DNA from: Cryptomeria japonica
Taxonomy: Eukaryota > Streptophyta > Pinopsida > Cupressales > Cupressaceae
NCBI RefSeq assembly: GCF_030272615.1
Contig: NC_081415.1
Location: 229,785,303 to 229,845,302 of the forward strand
Length of the DNA stretch: 60,000 nt
Direction: 5' to 3'
Of this stretch, positions 46,987-57,386 are shown one piece after another; positions within the stretch are counted from its first letter, which is position 1, and each line of letters begins with the position of its first letter. The notes beneath the pieces were generated by a model. The model worked only from the letters and a program-made list of their open reading frames with translations. It had not been told where the DNA came from and made no database searches. The position numbers and the translations under genes were made by a program.

Positions 46987-49900
46987 TTATTCCTCCCATT
47001 TCCTAGACCTGTAAGCATCCCAATTCAAAATGTGTTTCTCATTAGGTACATATTTTTTTAGAAGAGATACATGGAAGACATCATGGATTTGGCTCAACTG
47101 GGGAGGTAAGGCCAACTGGTATGCAACTGGATTCATCCTTCCCAATATTTCAAAGGGTTCAACATAACGGGGGGCAAGCTTAGTATTTTTCCCAAATCTT
47201 ATGGAACTCTTGTGTGGCCTAAACCTTAGGAAGACTTTCTCTCCTACCTCAAACTCCCTTGGTGTTCTATTTTTGTTTGCATAACTTTTCTGCCGATCTG
47301 AGGCTTCCTTCAATCTTTGCCTAATTTCCTTAGTTTTCCTTTCCATCTCCTTCAACATATCTGGTCCAACAATTACTCTATCTTCAAGACTATCCCAACT
47401 CAAAGGTGTTCGACATGGTCTACCATACAAAGCTTTGAAAGGTGCCATTCCCAAAGATGTTTGATATGTATTATTGTAAGCAAACTCTACCAGAGGTAGG
47501 TACTCTTCCCATTTCCTCTGTTGGTCCATGCAATACATGCGAAGTAGGTCTTCCATAATCTGATTTGTTTTTTTTGTCTGACCGTCAGTCTCAGGATGGT
47601 ATGTGGTGCTAAAATTTAGTTGAGTTCCTAGAGCTGATTGAAGAGTGGTCCAAAACCTTGAAGTGAATCTAGCATCTCTATCTAATATGATTTTCTCTGG
47701 TATTCCATGCAACCTAAATATTTCCTTAACAAAACGCCTAGCCAAGGTAGGTGCATCATCCGTCAGATTCCCTAGTATAAAGTGTGCCACCTTAGTGAGT
47801 TTGTCAATTACCACCATTATTGCATCATGCCTAGAAGGTGACATGGGTAACCCTTGTACAAAATCCATGCTAATAACTTGCCACTTGTGTTGAGGTACAT
47901 CGTGCAATTGCAACAATCTAGCTAGATGTCTATGTTCTGCCTTTACTCTTTGACACTCCAAACATTTAGCTACATACTTGACAATGTCATTCTTCATCCC
48001 TTGCCAAAAGTATAACTTCTTTAGATCTGCATAAAGTTTGTTAACTCCTGGGTGCCCTGAATAAGGGGCATTGTGAGCCTCTGACAAGACTACTTCCCTT
48101 AAGTTTCTCGAATTAGGAATATAGATTCTATCATTGTATCTAAGCAAACCATCTTCATCTAATGTATACCCTTCGATCTTAGGATTGGTTGGATCGTATT
48201 CTAAAGTCAATTTGACTTGCTCATACCATGGGTCATGTCCTTTTTCATCCATTACTTGCCTTTTGAAAGAAGTTTTGAATGTTGCTATAGTCATCAAGTG
48301 TCTCCTCCTACTTAAGGCATCTGCCACCCTATTTTCCTTCCCCTTAATATATTCAATTTCAAAATCATATTCACTTAGAAACTCTAACCACCTTCTTTGT
48401 CTGGCATTTAAGTGGGGTTGGATAAAGATGTACTTTAGTCCTTGGTTATCTGACTTTAATTCAAAGGGCTTCCCTATCAAGAAGTGTCTCCATTTTTGTA
48501 GGGCATGCACAATCGCTGCCAACTCTAAGTCGTGGGGTGCATAATTGACTTCATGAGTCTTTAGCTTTCTGGATTCATAAGCTACTACCCCTTCATCTTG
48601 GACAAGTACTCCTCCTAACCCTTCAATGGAAGCATCAGTTACGACTGTGAAGTGTCCATTCGGATCTGGTACCTTTAGAATGGGTGCTGAAGTTAGTTTC
48701 CCTTTCAAAATTTGGAATGCCTTATCACTTTGTTCTGTCCACACAAATATTTTACCTTTCTTTTGTAATGAGGTGATGGGGTTTTCTATCTTAGAAAATC
48801 CTTCCACAAACCTCCTATAGTAACCTGCTAGCCCCATAAAGCTTCTTAATTCTGAAACGTTTTTAGGTATTGGCCATTCTACTATTGCCTTTATTTTATT
48901 TGGATTGACTGCTATTCCTTCCTTTGATATTATATGCCCAAGGTAGTGAATCTTTTCCTCAAAGAAGGCACATTTGGACAATTTCCCATATAACTTATGT
49001 TCTCTCAACCTTTGCAAAACAATTTGTAGGTGTACTAAATGTTCCTCCTCATTCCTAGAGTAAATCAATATGTCATCCAGAAATACCAAAACAAATTTAT
49101 CCAAGTAGTCATGGAGTACACTGTTCATTAGGTTCATAAATGCAGCTGGGGCGTTGGTTACACCAAAAGGAACTACTGTGAATTCATAATGCCCATATCT
49201 AGTCCTGAAAGCTATCTTCGGAATGTCTTCCTCCTTAATTCTAAGTTGATGGTACCTTGACCAAAGGTCTATCTTTGAGAAAACTGCTGCTCCTTTCATT
49301 TGGTCAAAAAGATCCTATATGCGAGGTAAGGGATACCTATTCTTTATTGTGACCTTATTCAACATCCTATAGTCGATGCATAGTCTTAAGGTTCCATCCT
49401 TCTTCTTAACAAATAAGACTGGCACTCCCCATGGTGATACACTTGGCCTTATTAATCCCTTAGCTAAGAGTTCCTCTAATTGCATTTTGAGCTCTTGTAA
49501 TTTAGTTGTGTTCATTCGGTAAGTTGCCCTTGATACTGGTTCAGCTCCTAGTAGTACTTCAATAGAAAAGTCAAACTTCCTTTTAGGGGGTAAGTCGGGT
49601 AATTCTTCTAGAAAAACATCCTTGAATTCTTTTAAGAAAGGGGTATTTTCAAAGGTTGGTGTATTTTCCTCTTTTCCTTCATCAATTTCAACCATATAGA
49701 TTTGGCCTCCTCTTCTTCTTTCCTTCTTTAATTGCATGGCTGATATGGTTTCTATATTAATGGGTTTAAACTTTCCTTGGATTTTGACCCTTTCCCCCCC
49801 ATCATCCAAACATTCAACAACTTTGTTATAGCAATCCACATTAGCTTGATGGTCTGTTAACCAACTCATTCCAATAATTACATCATATTATCCTAGGGGT

Positions 49901-50136
49901 GCCACATAGAGATCTACCCTTGTTTCAAACTCAGGAAATTGTACCCTTGCCCTTGGCAAACACTTAGTTACTTCCCTAGTTGCCTTATCCCCATATTGAA
50001 CCATCCATGATGACTCCATTTGATTAACTTTTAATGCATATTTGCTTACTAATTCAGGTGAGATGAAACATTCAGATGATCCAGTGTCAATTAGAATTGA
50101 TATTGGTTGTTCAAATAGTGTACCTGTAGTTTCCAT
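46987..50136 (-). pseudogene. pol: Chromovirus pol: protease, RT, RNase H, integrase, broken
   Basis: Protease has ILIDTGSSECFIS (near 50100). RT runs from [19 protein letters not shown] to a TAG at 49312-49314 and then a 770-codon open frame from 49299. In that frame: RT Asp 11 and FLDD 73-76; RNase H Asp 222, Glu 259, Asp 284, Asp 327, all kept; integrase zinc site His 409, His 416, Cys 446, Cys 449; core Asp 479 and Asp 540. The expected Glu 35 residues later is Lys 576 (codon at 47572-47574; GQTKKTNQ instead of GQTERTNQ), a G-to-A change that should abolish integration. Other stops (near 49887 and 49314) are single base changes. The frame ends with [15 protein letters not shown]. Confidence 0.94.
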
Positions 50137-50139
50137 GGG

Positions 50140-51434
50140 AACATTCTAGTATCTTCCTCTTCGGTTCCTAACTGCTGCATGAATCCTTTGTTGGGGCCCT
50201 TGTTGGGGTTGATTGGCCCTAATCTATCCCTGCATCCTGGGGCACTCTCTAGCAAAATGGTTTCCCCCACACATGAAGCATCCACCTGGAGGACCCCTCC
50301 TACCTTGATTTCTAGGGGGATCATTCCTTGTTTCATTGGCTCTGGGTGGATAAGTTATCTTGTTCTGCTGGTCATTCCTGTTATAGTTGCCTTTGTTATT
50401 ATTGCCCCTGTTATTATTATTATTATTTCCATTCCTCTGATATTGATTAGGAGGTGGTTTTCTTTCGGAAGAATTATTCCTCTGACCCTTGTTGAAATTA
50501 GTGTTTCCATTTAATTCCCGTTTCCTCTTAAATGAGTGGTTCCCATTATAGTTCTGCCCTGCTAGTGTTTGAATCTTCCTCTCTTGCCTTAGGGACTTCT
50601 CAAGTACTTCGTTCATATTTTTGGGTCCATGCATGTCAACTTCTGCCCCTATGTTGGTATTTAGTCCCAAAATGAACTTCCTTGCTTGGCCTTCTTCATC
50701 TTTCTAGTACATAGGTACATACTTAAGCAATTTGGCGAACTTATCCCAATATTGTTGAACGGATAGGGGCCCTTGACATAGGTGATGGAATTTTGTCACC
50801 TTCTCATCAAAGAACAATTGAGGGAGCCACCTATCTCAGAAGTGGTGAACAAATTGATCCCATGTGACTGTATCCCTGCTATACCCATTTTGTTCCTTGG
50901 TGTTGGTCCACCAACTGGCTGCCTCCCCTGTGAGTTGATAGGAACCCCATAAAGCCTTGGTTGTTTCGCTAAAATCTCTTAGCTCAAAATACTTTTCCAT
51001 TTCATTTAGCCAATTCTCATCTCCTTCACCAATTTGCCTCCCATCGAACTTAGGAGGGGTGATTTTCTTTAAGTCCTTGGAGAGTTCCAATATGTTATTT
51101 TCCTTTCTATTACCCATCACATTCCCTTGATTGCTACTAGGGTTTCCATTTTCAGTACCATTCTATTTTCAAAGTCATTCTGCCTTTCCCTAAGGTCCTG
51201 CATTGATTGTTCCAGGAAGTTGATTTTATCTCTTTGCTCGGTTAGAAGGTCGATTATAGCTTGGACCCCATCTTCGTTATTTCCTGGGTTGTGTCGATCC
51301 TCTTTGTGATCTTCCTCATGGTTCTCCTCATGGTCTTCTTCCCTTGGACTCCTAGTACATCTTCCATTACCCCTTCCTCTTCCTCTTCCTCTTCCTCTTC
51401 CTCTTCCTCTTCCTCTTCCTCCTCCTCTTGCCAT
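50140..51434 (-). pseudogene. gag: Chromovirus gag, broken
   Basis: The N-terminus from 51434 is an Arg-Gly repeat encoded by a (TTCCTC)n tract, then a charged and coiled-coil-like stretch. A one-base frameshift near 51160 moves to the frame at 51120, with the gag domain (KFDGRQIGEGDENWLNEMEKYF, YQLTGEAASWW). A TGA (CGA to TGA, about 50834) and a TAG near 50705 follow. The C-terminal part (50670-50224) is Asn-rich and has one zinc knuckle CFMCGGNHFARECP (C-x2-C-x4-H-x4-C). Further stops precede the protease. Except for the first piece, all parts share the pol frame, so gag and pol were one frame. The Arg-Gly start is unusual and may be partly repeat expansion. Confidence 0.87.
51362..51425. 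repeat. (TTCCTC)n hexanucleotide repeat in gag
   Basis: About nine near-perfect units. On the minus strand they encode the Arg-Gly run of gag. The Ser-rich frame on the + strand is a shadow. Confidence 0.9.
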
Positions 51435-51569
51435 TCAAGGTTTTTACCTGAAAGTTAAGTTATGTAGTTAGTTCTTGATTTAGGATTTTAAAATTTAATT
51501 TCTACCATTGCAAAACATTCCCTTAGTTGAATAAATTAAAGTGAGCACAAGGCCTAGATTTGAACCTTT

Positions 51570-51581
51570 GCTCTGATACCA
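51570..51581 (-). other. Primer binding site of the chromovirus, initiator tRNA-Met
   Basis: The minus strand reads TGGTATCAGAGC two bases after the LTR end ttactaca. Confidence 0.92.
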
Positions 51582-53373
51582 CATGTAGTAACCCACCATA
51601 ATTAACTCAACAAAATTGAGTATTTTTTTTTTTTCTGTGTGTTTAATTTAATCATTATGTTTTATTCAATTGCATACTCTAGGCATCCATCCATTTGGAT
51701 TAGGCATTCATCCATCTGGGATGATCATCTAACCATATGGGTTAGGCATTTGTCCATACGGGACATAAGATTTCATCTATCCAATATGGGATAGGCATCT
51801 ACCCATACGGGGTAGGCATCTATCCAATCAGGATAGGAGGTGCTCTGGCCAGAGACTTAGACTCATCAGGACCATTCGGGTCCTGAGCCACTCACTAAGT
51901 ACTACACTCTTCTAACAGAAGTGCACCAAGGTCGCCGTCCTTAGGAGTAATTAAATAACATAATACAAGCTTGAATTCCGCCTCGGAATTTGGCTTAAAG
52001 CCTCGAGAAGTCAAGCGAATCCATACGGGATTCCTTCCGAGTATGCATTGAATTACTTTTTTTGATTTAATTATCTTTATATTTCAAAATAGGATTCTTA
52101 CTCAATCCTTCCTTTACCAAGCCTAGACCCCACCCATGAACACCTGAGTACGAGGGACAACTCCGTCCCAAGACTACCTACATACCTGCTTCAGCACGGG
52201 ATCAAGGCGTAAAGTATGTAGTTCTATTTTCTACTCTATGGTTTGATGTAAACTGATTAGTGGGTACGCAACCCTTTCTAGGGTCAATGTCCCAGATAGT
52301 TTCTCTGTGGTTGCTACCCACAATAGTAGCGCTTAAGAAAAGGCTCTTGATGGCCTATTGCTTGTGGCCTAAAACAACTAGATCCTAATTCTTATCATGA
52401 GCGTCACCCTTGACCAACTGCCAATCACCAATAATTCTTCGAGATTAAATCAGTTTTATAAAAGCATTTCACTCATCATCCCTATAGGGGTTTACTATGG
52501 TTTATCTCCATGGATGTAAAATCATTAAAAAAATTATTTTATTAGATTATCGATCCAAGAGGGATTACCCGCCCCTTGGATTTTAACTTCCAAGTGTCCC
52601 TTATTACTCCCTGACAATTTATAGGGACGATGCCACAGACATCGTTGATGCAACTTTATTAGGCGTTAAGTGCAGTAGTTCAACATGACGACATTACCCG
52701 TAAGCATGACCCAGAGGCACTATATATACCGAACGCTTCTAGGTTTTGGTTTTCCAACTTCCTTTATTTAATTTTTCTAACTTAAATATCATGCTTGGAA
52801 AATAATTATGAATTGAACGTGAATATTTAGACATTGCAAAGCTCAATTAATTGAAATAACTACTTGATGAATGACATGGAATAGAAACCATAAATAACAT
52901 TATTTATTATTTGAACTTGAAGTGTAACTTTACATAATAATAACAATTAGGAAACTAGCATAACAATAATTAAACGTGAAACTTGCATGGAGATGGAAAC
53001 GCCAATAAATGTAATCAATGTGAAGCAATTTGCATGAGGCGGAGGCATTGTAAGTTACATACGAGAATATCGCTTATAAAGCCACTAATCCCAAAATAAA
53101 ATTTAGCTTCAAATCATTTAATGGGGATTAATTGCTAAGTGGATCAAAAAGATCTAATTTCAAAATTTGATATAATTTTAATACAATTTATAAATTGCTA
53201 AAACTAAAATCTAAATAAAAATTTATCTAAGTACAAAATTTTAATAAACTAAAATTATACATATAAAAAAGAATTTAATTAATTAAAACTTTATACATAA
53301 AAAATAAAATCTAACGAAGCCATTAGCCAAAGTTTAAAATTGCATTGGCATTACTAAAGGGATCAAGTGGGAG

Positions 53374-53473
53374 GGGGACCCCACGGGTCCCCTCCACTAC
53401 CCTGCGGCCACTGCCGCAGGCTAGTGGAGGGTACCATTACGGTACCACTCCCCTTGCGGAGTAATAACTCCGC
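53374..53473. other. GC-rich cluster of four adjacent hairpins in the LTR
   Basis: Arms: ggggacc/ggtcccc (53374-53392); cctccactaccctgcgg/ccgcaggctagtggagg (53391-53407 and 53414-53430, one mismatch, 6-base loop); ggtacc/ggtacc (53430-53446); gcggagt/actccgc (53456-53473). The other LTR has the first three at 45224-45306 with a longer loop in the second, and lacks the fourth. The cluster stands out in AT-rich DNA and lies just downstream of the TA/TATA region on the element's strand. Confidence 0.8.
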
Positions 53474-53544
53474 CTGCGAGCCCGATACCCTATATGCTGG
53501 ATACCGTGCACCCAACAATATGGAAGTTACTTGCATAAAATTTT

Positions 53545-53550
<6 letters not shown>

Positions 53551-53628
<78 letters not shown>

Positions 53629-53704
53629 TATATATATATATATATAGATATATATATATATATATATATAGATATATATATATATCTATATATATATATA
53701 TATA
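53551..53704. repeat. (TA)n tract, ~154 bases, in the 5' LTR
   Basis: An almost pure TA run with a few GATA and CTA interruptions. The other LTR has only about 20 bases here. It sits at the probable TATA region of the minus-strand promoter. Confidence 0.95.
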
Positions 53705-56700
53705 GTTTCTAGTTTAATTTAATTAAGCACATAAGATAGAATTTAACAATAAGGATAAAATATTAATGTAAACAATAAGGATTAATTTACACAGAGAGTT
53801 TATTCAGAGGGATTTATTCCTTAGTTTCAACTATTATCCAAAGAGAAGTGGATTTCCAGACACAAAAATAATAATGGAACCAAATGAAAAACAACACAGA
53901 GAATTATTCACGGCGAAATCTATCCCTCCATTTCAACTAATTTTTACAGAGAAAATATATATAACCAGATAAAGGAATCAAATGAGAATATCACAGAGGA
54001 TTATTCACAGTGAAAATTATTCCTTTCATTTCAACTAATTTTCACAGAGAAAGTATATAACCAGATAATGGAATCAAATGAGAATATCACAGAGGATCAT
54101 TCACAGCAAAAACTATTCCTTTCATTTCAACTATTTTTCACGGAGAAATTTATTTTAAGAACGAGATTCAGATTTCCAAAGAAATGAATTAGAGGGAAGA
54201 AATAAAGATTAAGATTCAATCACACAAGGAAGAGTTTTATTTTCAGAAAAAGAGATTTAAAAAAAGAATAAAGGAAATATGATTTTTTTTTTTTGCATAA
54301 ATCTAAAATCTTTGGAAAAACAAAAGGCAAGATTATGAGCATATTTCTTAAGGAAAATAAAATAAATAATAGAACTATCTTTTACTTGCATTATGTGGAA
54401 GAAACTTATCAATAATTATTCCTAAATAGAAGAAAAAGACTTACACTCTAATAAAACTTTTGAAAGAAGATCTAGAAGCTATTTTTTGATAATATAAATT
54501 TCTCATATGACAAAGGAGAGAACCTGGTTTGTTGAAGCTTGATGTTGAATCCTCTAGCTATCCTTGATCCTTCCTTGCAACTAGAGAGAGATCTTCCAAC
54601 AACAACTTAAAAAAAAATCCTGCAATAAAATGAGACTAACAAAGAAAAACTTGGGAAAATTTCCTCCAAAAACATAATCAACTCCTTTCTTTCAAACTTG
54701 CATATAATTTTATAAGAAAATTCCCTCCATTCCACTATCTTGAAAATTAAATTAAAAAAAGAGATTCTTTCCCAATTTTGGACTTCATGCAAATTGATTA
54801 GACTTAGTGGAGGAGTTACATGCCAGGTGGTGGAGAATCCTCTAGAAGCTTCTTATTCTTCCTACAACATGTGCCATAATTGGATGAGAAAAACTAAATA
54901 AATAATTAAGAAAAATGTATATTTTCCATATGTGTGTGTGAGTTTTATTATTTATCCTTTTATAATATTCATTCAATCATTTAAATAGTTTATCCAAAAA
55001 AATATAATAGAGTTTGTATTTTAAATCCAAAAGTGATAAAGGAGGGTTGTGACATAGAACCACAATTGTCACAATATAACCATTACTAACACAGATTTAA
55101 CCACCATTGACATGATAAATTTTCAATAGCTACAAAAAGATCACTAAAACAACCATTAACATCAAAAAGACAAAAAACATAATGCAACTATCATATGCAT
55201 ATCTGTTGATTTGAAAGCTTTGGCTCACAATTTTAGTTTGAATAGAAGAAATTGATATTTTAGTCAAATTATAAAAGTGTTTTTGTTTTTCCTAATATTT
55301 TAATTATCTCTCTAATATTTTTATGATCCATTGATGCCAATCCTAGTGATGTGATGACAAACTCTTCTTCTACATTGATTTTTGGGTTTGGAAACTTCAA
55401 CCAGTGAATGTAGCTTAAGGAGTAATGTTTGCATAGGAACCCACATTCTTAGCTTTAGAATATTGTTATTTTGAATATGATTCTTGTGCACTTTATATTT
55501 TTTTATAATTGGTACATTTTAGTTCTTACTTTAGTTAAGGTTTGTTTAGGTAAATTTGATTTGTCATACATTGTATTCTTCTTTTTGGAAAGTTACAATT
55601 TGTTAATGTGCATCTAGTATAGATTCTTTTGACAAAGGGCACCAATTTATTGAATTACTTTTCACATATTGAAGACAACATATGAGATATTACAAATCAT
55701 TTGGATTTATGATAGAATATCAATTATGCTACGCCTAACTAACCTTTCAACTACTTCTAATTTAGTTAATATATTGAAAAGATTTCATTGAATGTTGTAA
55801 TCTTTGATAACAAATTTATATTCATATATATGATTTATAATAGAATATAAATTACGCTATACCTAACTAACTTTTCAACTAATTCTAATTTCATTAATAT
55901 ATTGAAAAAGATGTCATTAAATATTACAACCTTGATAACAAACTTAAATATTCGCTTTAAAAAGTCATTATTCCTTTTACAATTTATAAATAATATTTGC
56001 ACTTACAATGGATTTGTGGCTACTATTGCTTTTGCTGTATTCACATATGTACTTTCCTACGAAGCTGAGTTTCACAAAACAAAGCATACTGTTTGCTAAT
56101 ATTCCTCAAGAAAAGATGTGGGTTATCTACAATATGGAATTTTTTATTTTTTTTGGAAAAGTTTAATAAAGTTAAAAGAAAATCTAATTGGTGAGTGTAA
56201 AGCTAGCTTTCCTTAACTTTATAACATCCTATGAAGTTGAGCATTTTCGTGGTAATTACTAATACTTTGGAAGGGGTGTAGTATATTTTCCATGCATAGA
56301 GACCATAGAAAATTGTTTTAAATAATACCCAAGTGAGATCTCATTTCATGGAATATGATGATTGTAGATCTTTTACAATGTGGTTTTGTTGAAAAGGTTT
56401 AAAAAGCTTCCTAGCAAATGCAAATGTGTGTAAATTGATTCCATTTTATCAACATTTTCTTATTTAGGTCAAAATGAAATTTTCAAATATTTGGACATTT
56501 ATCAAAATATAATTAAAAGTATTTTTTTAACAGATATTTATGTCATAAATGATTTAGTGGACATGGAAGTGATATGTGGAAGCATCAATTAGACAAAAAT
56601 TGTTGAATTTTTTTTCATGAGTTGTTAGTTCATGGTATACATTGATTAGAGGATATGTAGAAAATGGATTTGTAAATGATATTAGAAAATTTTACTTAAT

Positions 56701-57386
56701 ATAATTAGTGGGTGAAAGATTAATTTTAACAAATGTTTTAGCAAATGCAATTCATAAGTGAAAAACTATTCACAACCTTTACCAACATTGTTTTTGCTTA
56801 TGTATGGGTATAGAGGAAATGCAATTAGTAGGTGAAAGATCAATTTTAAGCAAATGTAATTGGTAATTCAAAAATTTATTCACAACCTTTGTCAAACATC
56901 ATTTTTTCTTAGGTGTAGGTATGGATATAGGAAGTTGTGACTATCCTACTAGATGTGCATTAAAAAAGTGGAAATACCAAAAAGGCATGTGGACTATTTG
57001 TATACCGAAACATCAAGGATTGAATTGGAAGTAGCCAACCTCAAGTCGATCTATGCAAATGCAAATATAGATGATTTACAATACATAAAACAACCAAATC
57101 ATACACCCATTCAATTGATTGCTAAAAAAAAAAAGAATTCCCATTGAAAATCATTGAGAATGCTCCCCCCCCCCTCCCCAATTGTGGGCACTGTATGTAA
57201 GCACGTATGCGTAGTAAAGAGAATAATAATGCCAAACAATAGAAAGTGGCTTTATGAAATGTGCTACTCTTGCAGTATGAAATACTCAAATAATGGTTCA
57301 CATTTACCAAAACTAGTACATGAGCTAACATTAACATTAATGTATCATTCGCAAGAGGTTTGTGAATTTTTATTAGAAATTTCTCA

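Larger units (their letters stand above)
43431..55054 (-). mobile_element. Full-length Ty3/gypsy chromovirus
   Basis: LTRs at 51584-55054 (5') and 43431-46758 (3') flank a primer site, gag, protease, RT, RNase H, integrase and a chromodomain on the minus strand. The target duplication TAGAA is perfect (43426-43430 and 55055-55059). Total length is 11,624 bp. The pol order with integrase followed by a chromodomain defines the chromovirus class. Long LTRs fit the Tekay/Del branch, but I do not claim the branch. One gag-pol frame is kept nearly throughout, with stops and two frameshifts. It is probably a fairly recent insertion. Confidence 0.95.
51584..55054 (-). repeat. Chromovirus right LTR (5' LTR), 3471 bp
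   Basis: It matches 43431-46758 at a few differences per hundred bases or fewer by eye. It differs by the TA expansion (53551-53704), a shorter hairpin loop, and a small extra hairpin (53456-53473). It would hold the active promoter on the minus strand. Confidence 0.95.
42288..57386. repeat. ~3.5-kb tandem unit B, split by the chromovirus
   Basis: Bases 42288-43430 and 55060-57386 together make a unit of about 3470 bp that aligns with unit A. The insertion at 43431-55054 is flanked by TAGAA on both sides. Unit C shows the empty site as caagtagaaccat near 58570. The part from 56953 to 57423 has two overlapping open frames on + and one on -, with no recognised family. Confidence 0.9.

Noticed and set aside
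47317-48820. Several plus-strand frames opposite the chromovirus pol (up to 136 codons)
   Set aside because: Antisense to a recognised 770-codon pol frame with clear motifs.
51261-51458. Ser-rich plus-strand frame
   Set aside because: Shadow of the hexanucleotide repeat that encodes Arg-Gly in gag.
53367-53627. 86-codon frame ending in Ile-Tyr repeats
   Set aside because: Translation of the hairpin cluster and TA tract.
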